Part shown: piece by piece, positions 39,979-49,334 of the stretch | How the letters are laid out: each line of letters starts with the position of its first letter | How positions within the stretch are numbered: position 1 is the stretch's first letter | Origin: Rothia mucilaginosa ATCC 25296 | GTDB taxonomy: Bacteria > Actinomycetota > Actinomycetes > Actinomycetales > Micrococcaceae | Length of the DNA stretch: 64,000 nt | Assembly (NCBI RefSeq): GCF_000175615.1 | Contig: NZ_ACVO01000001.1 | Span: 9,594 to 73,593, forward strand | Direction: 5' to 3' | Program-made: the position numbers and the translations under genes | Notes under the pieces: model-generated | Seen by the model: only the letters and a program-made list of their open reading frames with translations | What the model was told of the DNA's origin: nothing | Database searches by the model: none

Positions 39979-39997
39979 GCCTCATCCATCTGAGGGC

Positions 39998-40852
39998 TTA
40001 AAGGTTGTCACCATTAGAATTGCCGCCATTACCGGAGTTGCCGGAATTGCCAGCATTACCGCCGTTAGCGGCACCACCGCTGGCACCACCATTAGCGCCA
40101 CCATTCTGCGGCTGAGCCGATGCCTGAGCCTCGTACTCATCCTGAATAGTCAAAGTCCAGTCATTATCGTGGCGCACACCGGTAATCACCAGACCGCGCT
40201 CAGTACGGCGCACCTTCTCAGACATCTCCGCAGGAGCACCGTCAATCACCACGGTCGGACCCAAATCAATCACCAAGTCAAAGGTCCACTGCACGCTCTT
40301 CTTCACCAGCGCAGGAACTGCAGTGAACGCAGACATGGTCACCTTCGGCGACACAAACCAATCACGATTCTGCGAGCTCTCATTCGACTCATCCATAAAC
40401 GAAGAGAACGAAGCAATGAATTTCTCATCAGCCTTCGACTCACGCAGCGGAGCCGCATCACCGGTCAGCACCAGGTAGTTAATCGCCGCATACACGAACG
40501 CAATCGAATCGTATAGACCCTGCACCGAGTTCTCCGAAGCGCTCGCTGGACGCTTGGGGAACGGCACGTTCTGCGCGGGAGCAGACTCGGTCGCCGGAAT
40601 GAAATCACCCTTCTTCTCGTAGTTATCGAAGGTTACCTCGCCGCTAAAGTCAGCGCGCGCAGAAGCAGAGGGGGAAATCTGAGGGGTATCCGCATCAGCG
40701 TCCTCGCTGGTGGACGAAGAACCACCGCACGCAACCAGTAGGGCGCTCAAAGACACGCCCGCAACGCCCGCACCCGCGTAGCGCAGAGCAGAACGGCGGC
40801 TGATGCCGGTAGTGGAACTGGGAAGCCCGGAGGTCATGGGGAAAAGCGCCAC
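39998..40852 (-). CDS. Lipoprotein of the array, member C
   Basis: The GTG at 40852 is preferred because GAAAGG lies six bases upstream, giving 284 residues; a longer frame has no such site. The signal has SRRSALRYAGAGVAG and the lipobox LVAC. The core near residue 115 reads LYDSIAFVYAAINYLVLTGD, and a later strand reads WFVSPKVTMSAF. The C-terminal tail is Gly/Asn-rich. Its position and core place it in the same family as its neighbours. Confidence 0.75.
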   Translation of the reverse strand: MALFPMTSGLPSSTTGISRRSALRYAGAGVAGVSLSALLVACGGSSSTSEDADADTPQISPSASARADFSGEVTFDNYEKKGDFIPATESAPAQNVPFPKRPASASENSVQGLYDSIAFVYAAINYLVLTGDAAPLRESKADEKFIASFSSFMDESNESSQNRDWFVSPKVTMSAFTAVPALVKKSVQWTFDLVIDLGPTVVIDGAPAEMSEKVRRTERGLVITGVRHDNDWTLTIQDEYEAQASAQPQNGGANGGASGGAANGGNAGNSGNSGNGGNSNGDNL

Positions 40853-41125
40853 GGAATACCTTTCGAGTGAGAATCTCAGGTGAGAGACGAGTGAGAGAAA
40901 GCCTCGACGAGCGGATATCACACGCGGACATCCCTCTAGAGACAGTCCTAAGTATAACGCGCCCCCGCCTTCACACCCGTGTGTACCAGCGCTCAAACGA
41001 GCGTGATATGCCGCCCATCAGCGAACTTACCGCAACCAGCGGCAACAGCGCACCGAAAGGGGCACAGGGAATAGTGAAGGAGAGGACGCGTTCAACGTCT
41101 ATAGGGATTGTCTATAGGGGAGGGG

Positions 41126-42295
41126 CTACTGGGCACCCGCCGCGGGAGCAGCATCTCCACCAGCGGCACCGGGCTGAGCGGCACCGGGATCAGGAGCACC
41201 GGGCGCTGCGCTCGGCTGAACCGTCGCAGCGGCAGGCTGAGTTGCCACAGGCTGCGCGGTAGCCGCAGGCGCCTGGGTAGCGGCAGGCTGAGGAGCCTGA
41301 GCCGCGCCACCCTGACCGGTGCCGGTCTGCGCACCACCGTTCTGGGAGCCAGTGTACTGACGGGAACCGTTCTGGGCGGCAGGAGCCTGCGCACCACCGT
41401 TCTGCGCGGCACCATTCTGAGAAGTGCCCTGAGCCGTGCCGTTACCCGAAGTATTCGCGCCGGTGTGTGCGCCAGCATTAGCCGCCACGGTGCTGTCATC
41501 AGTCACCGTCGGGGTATAGGTCGAGGAAGGATGCGCACGCGGAGTCTGCGTCGGCTTCGGGGTCAACGCGGGATCGTACTGCTGAGGCGCAATTACCAAC
41601 CAGCGCTTCGCCTCTTCATCGTACTCAGCGTAGAGAGCCTTAATCTCCTGTGCCTCAGTGTCTTCCAGAGGCTTGGTCGTATTGGTCGCCTTCTCAACCT
41701 GCATACCGTGCGCCTGAGTTACGGTGCACGCCCACGCATACTTAGTGCCGCGGGTCGTCGGCTGCTTATCGGTCAGACGGAACGTCCACTCGCCGCCCAC
41801 CAGCCAGTTCGTACCGGGAGCATAGAATGCACGCAGCTTCTCCAGCGCCGCACGGTTGGTAGAGTTCTGAGCCTGAACCACCTGCAGAGCAGGACCGGGG
41901 TCACCGGTCATGCGGGCATAGTTCACCGCCGCCGCAAAATACGCGAAGGTGGCGCGCAGACCGCGGGCGTTCTTGTCGTACATGCTCTCATCCTCAATCG
42001 GGATGGGCACGGCACTCGCCTTAGAATCAACGCTTGCCGGGCCGGCAGTCGGCTCAATCGTGTAGACCTGACCGGTTTCCGGGTCGGTGCTACTCATCGG
42101 AGCTGCGCCATTACCGGGAATGTACTTGGTCCACTTCAGCTCGCCCGACAGATTGTCGTAGGCACCCGCAATCGAAGCGGAAGCAGTGGGGGAGGCGGTC
42201 GCCTCCGCAGTCTTTTTGGAACCGCAAGCGGCAAGCATCGCACCCAGGGCGGCGGTGCCCGTAAGCGCAATAAAGTGGCGGCGGCTGTGAATCAT
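41126..42295 (-). CDS. Lipoprotein of the array, member D
   Basis: At 389 residues it is the largest member. The signal is SRRHFIALTGTAALGAMLAAC. The core near residue 112 reads LRATFAYFAAAVNYARMTGD, followed by NWLVGGEWTFRL, and it has one Cys (ACTVTQAHG). The last 140 residues are low complexity: Thr/Pro, then Gln/Asn/Gly/Ala repeats to the stop. AAGGGGA precedes the ATG. It may extend through the wall by this tail. Confidence 0.76.
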   Translation of the reverse strand: MIHSRRHFIALTGTAALGAMLAACGSKKTAEATASPTASASIAGAYDNLSGELKWTKYIPGNGAAPMSSTDPETGQVYTIEPTAGPASVDSKASAVPIPIEDESMYDKNARGLRATFAYFAAAVNYARMTGDPGPALQVVQAQNSTNRAALEKLRAFYAPGTNWLVGGEWTFRLTDKQPTTRGTKYAWACTVTQAHGMQVEKATNTTKPLEDTEAQEIKALYAEYDEEAKRWLVIAPQQYDPALTPKPTQTPRAHPSSTYTPTVTDDSTVAANAGAHTGANTSGNGTAQGTSQNGAAQNGGAQAPAAQNGSRQYTGSQNGGAQTGTGQGGAAQAPQPAATQAPAATAQPVATQPAAATVQPSAAPGAPDPGAAQPGAAGGDAAPAAGAQ

Positions 42296-42563
42296 AGTGA
42301 TCCCCTTGAATGTGCTGTGATGCGGAAGTATCGGTGATAAGTGAAGAGCTCACGCTCCAATTCTCAGCCTAACATCACGCCCCTACAGGAGGGCGCGAAG
42401 CAGTCACCCGCAGGGCGGGTAGACGCGTATTGAGGCGAAAATGGGCGGACCTCATCTAGCCCTAGCCTATAGATTTCACGCGTGGCACACAAATAAAAGC
42501 CCTCATCCGTGCCTCATATCACCCAATATGACGGGTTCTTTGAGGCACGGATGTAAAGAAGCT
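42296..42563 (-). terminator. Region with terminator of array member E
   Basis: CATCCGTGCCTCA (42504-42516) pairs perfectly with TGAGGCACGGATG (42541-42553), with an inner stem ACCC/GGGT. On the - strand it is followed by GGGCTTTTATTT, so it ends member E's transcript. Member D then has its own promoter. Confidence 0.78.
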
Positions 42564-43445
42564 TTAGGCTGAGCCTCGAATATAACGAGCCGCCTTAGAA
42601 GGGGTGCTCTTATTCGGGGTCGGGTGCGCACTCGGAATATTCGCGGACGGTTCAGCGGTAGCCGCAGGGGTGGCGGTAGCACTCGGGGAAGACTTCGGAT
42701 CCTCCAGCATCTGCCAGCCCTCTTCACCAAAGTAGACGTAAGCATCCGCCTTCTGATTGCTGCCGTAGATACCGGTGAGCTGCTCACGCTGACGGGTCTC
42801 ATGGTTGAACAGGAACGCGTTTTCGTCCACCTTCAGGGTCGCCTTCCAGCAGTAGACGTCCTGCTCGGTAGCGGGCACCGGCTGCGGGGAGCTCAGGTTA
42901 ATGCACATGGGGTGGTTGTTCTTAGAGACCAGCCAACCAATGTTGTAGCGGTAGATATCGCGGTACATTTGCGCCATCTGACTAAAGTGCTCCTGGCCGG
43001 GCAAATCCATGAAGGGATTGGTGTCACCGGTGAGGAGCATGTAGTTCTGCGCCGCACCCCAGTACTGCAGGAAGGCGTGCAGGCCCTCGACGGTGCGCTC
43101 TTTAGCTTCCGGGGGCATGGTGGGGCGGGGGACATTGACGGCTCGATGGCTCAGGGTACCGTTCGAGAAATTTCCGGAACGCTCAAAGAACTCATCGGGC
43201 AGGATCGCCGGTCCGCGACCGTCCAGGGCGGATGCGGGCAGGGGCTCGGCGTAGGTGATGCTGCGCGTGGTGGTCGCAGATTTAGTCTGGGCGCTCTGAG
43301 TCGCATGTGCGGCATCAGTGGGAGAAGGTTCAGTGAGTGGTTGAGGGCGAGAAACTGCGCTGGGGCTGCAAGCGCTTGCGAGTGCGCTCAATGCTGCTCC
43401 GGAAGAAAGAGCAAGAAGATGGCGACGTGACAGCGAACCGAACAT
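42564..43445 (-). CDS. Lipoprotein of the array, member E
   Basis: The ATG at 43445 fits GAAAGG six bases upstream, giving 293 residues. The signal is SRRHLLALSSGAALSALASAC. The core near residue 125 reads LHAFLQYWGAAQNYMLLTGD, then IGWLVSKNNHPMCINLSS. It has two further cysteines (MCINL, VYCWK) that could pair, unlike members A-C. The C-terminal 50 residues are Ser/Pro/Ala-rich. It is the first gene of the array in the direction of transcription. Confidence 0.75.
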   Translation of the reverse strand: MFGSLSRRHLLALSSGAALSALASACSPSAVSRPQPLTEPSPTDAAHATQSAQTKSATTTRSITYAEPLPASALDGRGPAILPDEFFERSGNFSNGTLSHRAVNVPRPTMPPEAKERTVEGLHAFLQYWGAAQNYMLLTGDTNPFMDLPGQEHFSQMAQMYRDIYRYNIGWLVSKNNHPMCINLSSPQPVPATEQDVYCWKATLKVDENAFLFNHETRQREQLTGIYGSNQKADAYVYFGEEGWQMLEDPKSSPSATATPAATAEPSANIPSAHPTPNKSTPSKAARYIRGSA

Positions 43446-44030
43446 ACGCAACCTTTCGCAAGAGTAAAGACGGGCAGGCAGTAACGGGTAGCTCGGATGC
43501 AGTGAACCTCAACGGCAGTTGATTGCAGTTGCGTGAGGGGTTGGTGAGCGTTCCCGATGGGTGTGGCATACCGCGGTGAGTACGGATGCGATAGAAAGGG
43601 CAGGTCAGAAGCCGCCTGAAGGAATCGGTGTGGGTTATGACCTGCCTGGTTGTCGTGCTCAATGATTCTAAGCGTACTTTCAGGTTCACAATGACCATAT
43701 CTGCGCTTGAGCGTAAAAAGTTATCAAATCTTAATATTTGCCCGTTTTATGCGGGTTATAAAACATACCAATGTGTTCCGGATGACCGCATTGAAATATG
43801 CCGCTTTCCTGCGGAAACTCAAGGATTTTCTCACCTGCTCTTCTTATGAATAAATCATAAATTGGAGTTGTTGCACCCTGTGCGCAAGTAGTATCTCAAC
43901 CTCTTCAGGTTGTCCAAACACCTATCAAAAACAGCCCCTCACACAGCCTGGGCACCCCCATCCGCACAACCTAGCCACAACGCGACCGCGCCAACACCCA
44001 AACATGGCATGAAGCAGGTGCGCCCTATGG
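43446..44030. other. Divergent intergenic region between the lipoprotein array and the GTPase pair
   Basis: These 585 bases are AT-richer at about 43630-43880 and hold no gene I can support. They must contain promoters for both directions. No repeat or hairpin stood out. Confidence 0.45.
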
Positions 44031-44036
44031 GACAAT
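44031..44036 (+). promoter_or_regulatory. -10 element of a likely leaderless GTPase transcript
   Basis: GACAAT ends six bases before the GTG start at 44043, and no ribosome-binding site is present between them. Confidence 0.35.
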
Positions 44037-44042
44037 AGCGCT

Positions 44043-45971
44043 GTGACTACCACCGACTATGCGCAGCTCAAAGCAGCTCGCGAACTGCTCACTCGAATCC
44101 CCCTCCCGCTCGACGTAGAAGCCGGCGAAACCCCCGGCACCCCCTACACCGTCACCCACGACGGCACCGCCGAGCACGGCACCGCCACCGCGCGCACCCT
44201 GCTCGCCGCCATGGCACGCCAACTCGACGACTACATCCTGCCCCGCAGCGCCAGCGTCGACAACCCCCTCACCATCGTGGTCGGAGGCTCCACGGGCGCC
44301 GGCAAATCCACCCTCGTCAACACCCTTCTCGGCGAACCGCTCACCCAGTCCGGCGCGATTCGACCCACCACCCGCCACCCCGTACTCCTGCACCGCGCAG
44401 AAGACGAAGCGGCGCTGTCGCCCGAACGCTTCCTGCCTACCCTGCCGCGCACCCGCACCTCCGGCATGAACGCCGGATCGCAGGCACTACCCGGCCTCGA
44501 CCCGAAGATTGCGCGCGCCCTCATTCCTATTACTACCTCGGCGCTACCGCAGGGCATCGCGCTCATCGACGCACCCGATATCGACTCCGTCTCCGAGGAA
44601 AACCGCACCCTCGCCAAGGAGCTGCTCTCCGCCGCTGACCTGTGGCTCTTCGTCACCACTGCCAACCGCTACGCCGACGCCGTGCCCTGGGAACTGCTCC
44701 ACGAAGCAGCCGCACGCTCCATCGCCATCGCCGTGGTGCTCAACCGTGTGCCCGAAGGCGACGAAGAAGCCATCGAAAACGACCTGCGACGCATGCTCGA
44801 CGAGGCCGGAATCCACGCCGTACTGATTCACACCGTCACCGAACAGCCGCGCGACGAAAGCGGCATGCTCGCACCCGTCAGCCTCGCCCCGCTGACCCTG
44901 TGGATCCGCGAACTCGGCGCCGACGCACCTGCCCGCGCCGCCATCGCCCGGCAGACCCTCGCCGGTGCCGTCGAAACCCTCGCCGGTAACCTGCAGGTGC
45001 TCGCCGCCGAACAGGCACGCCAGCAGGCGGCACACCAGTCGCTTGCCACCATCGCCGCCGAAGAATACGAGGACGCGCTGACCACCATTGACGGGGCGCT
45101 CTCCGACGGCTCGCTGCTACGCGGTGAAGTGCTCTCGCGCTGGCACGACTTCGTGGGAACCGGCGACTTCTTCCGCTCCCTCGACAGCACCATCGGTCGC
45201 CTGCGCGACCGCGTCGGCTCCGCACTGCGCGGTCAGCCCGCCGCCGCACAGAAGGTAGAAGACGCCCTCGAAAGCGGCATCCACGCCGTCGTGCTGGATG
45301 CAGCCGCCCGTGCCTCCGAAAACACCCGCACCCGCTGGCGTGCCAGCCGCGCCGGACGCTCCCTGCTGGCGCGCCTTGATGCGCCGCAGGCTGTTTCTGT
45401 TGCGCCGCAGGCTGTCTCCACCGCACCCGAACAGAACGCAGGCGCAAACGGTGAGGTGAAGGGCAACGAAGCGAAGGGCGAAGTGCAGTCCGCCGAGGAC
45501 ATCTTCTCCGCAGCCGTTGCCGAACAGATTCGCCTCTGGCAGGGCTCCGTGCTCGAAATGATTCGCGAAGAAGGCGCCGACAAGCGCAAACGCGCCCGCT
45601 TCCTCTCCCTGGGTGTGAACGCCACTGCCGTGATGCTCATGGTCGCCGCGTTCAGCCTCACCGGCGGCATTACCGGTATTGAGGCAGGTATTGCCGGCGG
45701 TAGTGGCGTGGTCGGCACCAAACTGCTCGAGTCCATCTTCGGTGAAGACGCGGTGCGCCGCATGGCAACCCGCGCCCGCACCGACCTGCTCGAACGCATG
45801 GCGGATCTGCTCACCGAGCACGCTCAGCCCTTCACCGTGGTACTCGAAGAAACCGACCCGCAGGCTGATGCCGAGGACATTCATCGCGCCGCCGAGCAGG
45901 TGCAGAACATCGCCGCAGAAATGAGCGCGCAGAGCCAAACTGCCCACACTAACGGCACAGTTGCCCGCTAA
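44043..45971 (+). CDS. Membrane-associated dynamin-like GTPase, first of a pair
   Basis: The 642-residue protein has a GTPase domain: P-loop GGSTGAGKSTLVNTLLGE near residue 80, switch Thr in RPTTRHPV, G3 DAPDIDS near 176 and G4 as NRVPEG near 236 (a variant of NKxD). A long helical part follows (about 310-500). It ends in a hydrophobic stretch (about 523-553, AVMLMVAAFSLTGG) and an amphipathic C-terminus. This layout recalls bacterial dynamin-like proteins, which in Streptomyces and mycobacteria occur as adjacent pairs. The second GTPase starts 48 bases later. The role is inferred as membrane remodelling or stress repair. Confidence 0.72.
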   Translation: MTTTDYAQLKAARELLTRIPLPLDVEAGETPGTPYTVTHDGTAEHGTATARTLLAAMARQLDDYILPRSASVDNPLTIVVGGSTGAGKSTLVNTLLGEPLTQSGAIRPTTRHPVLLHRAEDEAALSPERFLPTLPRTRTSGMNAGSQALPGLDPKIARALIPITTSALPQGIALIDAPDIDSVSEENRTLAKELLSAADLWLFVTTANRYADAVPWELLHEAAARSIAIAVVLNRVPEGDEEAIENDLRRMLDEAGIHAVLIHTVTEQPRDESGMLAPVSLAPLTLWIRELGADAPARAAIARQTLAGAVETLAGNLQVLAAEQARQQAAHQSLATIAAEEYEDALTTIDGALSDGSLLRGEVLSRWHDFVGTGDFFRSLDSTIGRLRDRVGSALRGQPAAAQKVEDALESGIHAVVLDAAARASENTRTRWRASRAGRSLLARLDAPQAVSVAPQAVSTAPEQNAGANGEVKGNEAKGEVQSAEDIFSAAVAEQIRLWQGSVLEMIREEGADKRKRARFLSLGVNATAVMLMVAAFSLTGGITGIEAGIAGGSGVVGTKLLESIFGEDAVRRMATRARTDLLERMADLLTEHAQPFTVVLEETDPQADAEDIHRAAEQVQNIAAEMSAQSQTAHTNGTVAR

Positions 45972-46019
45972 ACCACTCCGGACAGGCACCCCGCACCACA
46001 GACGAAGAAATAACGCACT

Positions 46020-47900
46020 ATGACTACCCCCGAGAAGAAACTCGAGAACGCCGAGCGCAACGCCGAGCGAGGCGCCACCCCCACCGTGGCGACCTCGCCC
46101 TTCGTGCGCTCCGTCGCATCCCTGAAGGACGCCATCAGCTACGGCGAAGGACGAGTCCCCGAAACCGTGCTGCTCGACGCCGCCGAAACCCTCGAACGTC
46201 TCAGCCAACGCCGCGAACTCTCCACCGAACACACCGTCATCGGCTTCTTCGGTGCGACCGGCAGCGGCAAATCCACGCTCTTCAACGCCATCGCCGGGCA
46301 GAACATTGCCCTCTCCGCTCCCACACGCCCGACCACCTCCACTGTGCAGGCGGCAATCTGGGAAGCCGAAGGCAGCGAAGAGCTACTTGACTGGCTCGGC
46401 ATCGACAAGCGCGTCTACCCGCAAACTCAGGCGCTCGCCGCTGAAGGAGAGGCAACCGAGGGTAACGAAGCCAGCGGAAACAATAAAGTAGCCGGGGGAG
46501 TGGCGGCACCCAATGCTGTCACCGAACCGGCACCCGGACTCTTCAACCGCATCCGCCGCGCAGTCGGCGGACGCGGCGAAATGCGCACCCGCACCGGCGG
46601 CCTCATCCTGCTGGATATGCCCGACTTCGACTCGGTCACCACCACCAACCGCGACCTCGCCGCCCGCATGATGCGCTACGTAGACGTACTCGTCTGGGTT
46701 GTCGACCCCCAAAAATACGCCGACGCCGTCATCCACCGCGACTTCATGGTGCCGCTTGCCGCATCCGGCGCGCAGGCGCTCTGCGTGCTCAACCAGGCGG
46801 ATAAACTCGCACCCGCCGAGGTGCCCGCCGTGCTCGCTTCCCTCACCCGCCTGCTCCAGGCTGAGGGCACCGAAGCGCACCTGCTCGCCGCACCCATTGC
46901 CGTCTCCGCACGAACCGGTGAGGGCATCGACGTGCTCCGCGACCTGCTCGCCCAGGTAGCCGCCGCCAAGAGCCTATCCCTGCAGCGAACCGACGCGCAG
47001 CTGCACGCCACCGCCTCCCAGCTGCGCACCTACGCCGGGGGAGAGGGGACCGTGCTCGCCGGAGCCTACGCCCTCGAAGCGGAGCAGAAGCTCGTGAAGG
47101 CATGCTACACCTCCAGCCAGGCAGAGCAGGTTCTGGAGGCGGCAACCGCCTCCTACCGCCGCGCCGCGGGTCAGCACACCGGCTGGATCCTCACCCGCTG
47201 GATGAGCCGCCTGAAGGCTGACCCCCTGCGCCGCCTACACCTGGGGCAGCAAGAGGAAACGAAGAGTGCATCTAAGGCCAAGAAGTCCGCTGGTATGCTC
47301 GGTTCCGATAGCGAGAACGCACCCGAGCTGGTGGCATCCTCGCTACCCCCGCTGAGCGCCGCGCAGAAGGCAGGCATGGCAAACGCCGTGCGCCAATACA
47401 GCAAGCAGATGGCGGCGCGCATCGACGAACCGTGGAAGCGCAGCATGAAGGAAGCCGCCCTCTCCCGCGAGGCGGAGCTACCCGAACTGCTCGAACGCGA
47501 CATGGTGCGCATCGACTACGGTCTGGGCCGCACCCGCGCCCCCTGGGTCATCTTCAACGCCCTGCAGTGGATCGCGCTACTGAGTGCCCTGGCGGGCGTC
47601 GGCTGGCTGACCCTGATTTCCGGCATGGCGTACCTGCAGATTCAACTGCCGCCCGCCCCGACCCCCGAGGGCTCCCCGGTGCCCCTGCCGACCCTGCTTC
47701 TGCTACTGGGCATACTCCTTGGCATCGCCTCGGCGGGTGTGGGCAGGCTACTTACCGCTATGGGCTCACGCTACTACGCGCGTAGGTTGCGGGGTCGCCT
47801 GCAGACCGGCATGGAGAAGGCGGTGCAGTCCTGCGTGGTCGCCCCGGTACAGCAGGAAGCAAAGCGCCTCAACGCCTACCGCAAGGCGCTGGACATTTAG
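46020..47900 (+). CDS. Membrane-associated dynamin-like GTPase, second of a pair
   Basis: This 626-residue partner has P-loop GFFGATGSGKSTLFNAI near residue 75 and the switch region RPTTSTVQA. G3 is DMPDFDSV near 199, with an insert of about 50 residues before it. G4 is NQADKL near 258 and G5 is SARTGEG near 298. Two C-terminal membrane helices (about 512-540 and 554-578) distinguish it from the first GTPase. The pair probably forms a hetero-complex at the membrane. A bidirectional terminator follows. Confidence 0.72.
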   Translation: MTTPEKKLENAERNAERGATPTVATSPFVRSVASLKDAISYGEGRVPETVLLDAAETLERLSQRRELSTEHTVIGFFGATGSGKSTLFNAIAGQNIALSAPTRPTTSTVQAAIWEAEGSEELLDWLGIDKRVYPQTQALAAEGEATEGNEASGNNKVAGGVAAPNAVTEPAPGLFNRIRRAVGGRGEMRTRTGGLILLDMPDFDSVTTTNRDLAARMMRYVDVLVWVVDPQKYADAVIHRDFMVPLAASGAQALCVLNQADKLAPAEVPAVLASLTRLLQAEGTEAHLLAAPIAVSARTGEGIDVLRDLLAQVAAAKSLSLQRTDAQLHATASQLRTYAGGEGTVLAGAYALEAEQKLVKACYTSSQAEQVLEAATASYRRAAGQHTGWILTRWMSRLKADPLRRLHLGQQEETKSASKAKKSAGMLGSDSENAPELVASSLPPLSAAQKAGMANAVRQYSKQMAARIDEPWKRSMKEAALSREAELPELLERDMVRIDYGLGRTRAPWVIFNALQWIALLSALAGVGWLTLISGMAYLQIQLPPAPTPEGSPVPLPTLLLLLGILLGIASAGVGRLLTAMGSRYYARRLRGRLQTGMEKAVQSCVVAPVQQEAKRLNAYRKALDI

Positions 47901-47958
47901 CGGCATATCACCTGCGAAACCGCATCAGGACAAGCCTCATCAGACTAAGAGCGCACAA

Positions 47959-48003
47959 AAGAATCCCTCCCCACCTCAACCGAGGCGGGGAGGGATTCTT
48001 TTC
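47959..48003. terminator. Terminator between the GTPase pair and the IclR gene
   Basis: AGAATCCCTCCCC and GGGGAGGGATTCT pair with an inner CCTC/GAGG stem, flanked by A-runs on one side and T-runs on the other. It suits both convergent transcripts. Confidence 0.9.
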
Positions 48004-48027
48004 GTTAAATCTATACGCTACTGAAGC

Positions 48028-48924
48028 TTAGTCCTCTTCAGTGCTCTCAGCGCAGGGAGCCTGCTGAGACGCCGCAAGCTCACGCAGACCGTCCGTAATC
48101 GCCTGAGCAGCCTTAACGACCAGCTCAGGGTAGTTGCGGTTCGGCTGGCGGGTCATGCGGTCAATCGGGCCTGAGATAGACACCGCCGCAATCACCTTGC
48201 CACCGGGCGCACGCACCGGAGCAGAGACCGAGGCGGTACCGCGCTCGCGCTCACCTACGGACTGCGCCCAACCGATGCGGCGCACAGCCGCGAGCATGGC
48301 GGCGCTGAAGTGGGCGTCGCGCAGGCCTTCAACAATGCGGTTCTGGTCTTCCCAGGCCAGCAGAACCTGGGCTGCGGAACCAGCCTGCATGGACAGCTGG
48401 GTGCCTACCGGGATGGATTCGTGCATGCCGGAGGGTCGTGCCGCGGTTGCCGCACATACACGCCAGTCGCCCTGGCGGCGGTACAGCTGGGTGGACTCGT
48501 CAGCTTCGAGGCTGAGCTTCTGCAGAATCGGGTCTGCCACGGTGATGAGCTCATCGGAAATGGTGGCGGACGCGAGTTCGGTCAGGCGGGGTCCGAGCAT
48601 GAAGCGTCCCTGCACGTCACGGGCTACGAGACGGTGGTGAGCCAGCGCCACGGCGAGGCGGTGCGCGGTGGGGCGTGCCAGACCGGTTGCCTTGACGAGG
48701 TCGCCCAGGGATACGGGGCCTGCCTCGAGGCAGTCAAGAATGAGGGTTGCCTTGTCGAGCACGCCAACGCCGGAGGAGCCGTGGGAGTGTACCTCTACCA
48801 TCTGCTCGTCGGCGGCCATGTGTTCGGGCGGCTTGACAGGGTCGACAATCGGTGCGTTGTGGTGTGTGGATGCGTTGGGGTGACGCATTCCGTGTGCGTT
48901 AAAACGTGATGCGGAAGGAGTCAT
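48028..48924 (-). CDS. IclR-family transcriptional regulator (LtbR-like)
   Basis: An N-terminal winged helix-turn-helix (about 55-115) includes LVKATGLARPTAHRLAVAL. The C-terminal effector domain follows, with SISGPIDRM near 255. In Corynebacterium the divergent IclR-type gene next to leuCD is ltbR, which represses leuB and leuCD; the same arrangement here suggests the same task. The first ATG (48924) gives 298 residues and has TAGAAT six bases upstream, which suits a leaderless message. Shorter starts near residue 36-42 would match the family length better, so the N-terminus is uncertain. Confidence 0.85.
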   Translation of the reverse strand: MTPSASRFNAHGMRHPNASTHHNAPIVDPVKPPEHMAADEQMVEVHSHGSSGVGVLDKATLILDCLEAGPVSLGDLVKATGLARPTAHRLAVALAHHRLVARDVQGRFMLGPRLTELASATISDELITVADPILQKLSLEADESTQLYRRQGDWRVCAATAARPSGMHESIPVGTQLSMQAGSAAQVLLAWEDQNRIVEGLRDAHFSAAMLAAVRRIGWAQSVGERERGTASVSAPVRAPGGKVIAAVSISGPIDRMTRQPNRNYPELVVKAAQAITDGLRELAASQQAPCAESTEED

Positions 48925-48928
48925 TCTT

Positions 48929-48947
48929 ATATTCTATCTCAGAATAT
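48929..48947. promoter_or_regulatory. Palindrome over the IclR gene promoter
   Basis: ATATTCT, five bases, AGAATAT. It covers the putative -10 (TAGAAT on the - strand) of the regulator gene, so a protein bound here would block it. Self-regulation is typical of the family. Confidence 0.5.
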
Positions 48948-49019
48948 GAAAGATACCCCGGACTTCATGGACTCTTTGGGGTGCAGAGCTGAAGATGGAA
49001 TCACCCCCTACGGGATAAA

Positions 49020-49036
49020 TTATGAACTTTTCATAA
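49020..49036. promoter_or_regulatory. Second palindrome in the IclR-leuC region
   Basis: TTATGAA, three bases, TTCATAA. It lies about 300 bases before leuC and differs from the first palindrome, so it may serve a different protein or be chance in AT-rich DNA. Confidence 0.3.
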
Positions 49037-49334
49037 TAAGTGTTTGTGTGGGTTTATGGGTGAAAACATGCGAAAAGACGCAGAAAAATGCGAATAATCC
49101 CGCAAAATTACCCTGGAGTCATAGAGTAAACCCACATAAAAACACTCGCTAGTTCGGGGTGTTTCTAGGCCGTCTCACAGGCTAAGAATCCGTGAAAAAA
49201 TATGCGACACGCCGCAGGGAAATACCGATTTGAGGATCCCATCGGGTACATAATCCGCCCCTCAACTCCGCAAACTTGCGGCACGCACCACACCGAACGC
49301 ATCCACCGTAGGAACGCATCAAGCAGGAGAAAGC
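49037..49334. other. Upstream region of leuCD
   Basis: About 300 bases with no supported gene. I looked for a leucine-rich leader peptide and a T-box and found neither. A small stem with CCGCAAACTTGCGG lies at about 49267-49280. Confidence 0.45.

Noticed and set aside
43628-43849. Small gene in the array-GTPase gap
   Set aside because: A 73-codon frame in AT-rich DNA with no ribosome-binding site or recognisable feature.
48948-49334. Leucine leader peptide or T-box before leuC
   Set aside because: No run of Leu codons with a ribosome-binding site and no T-box core sequence could be found.
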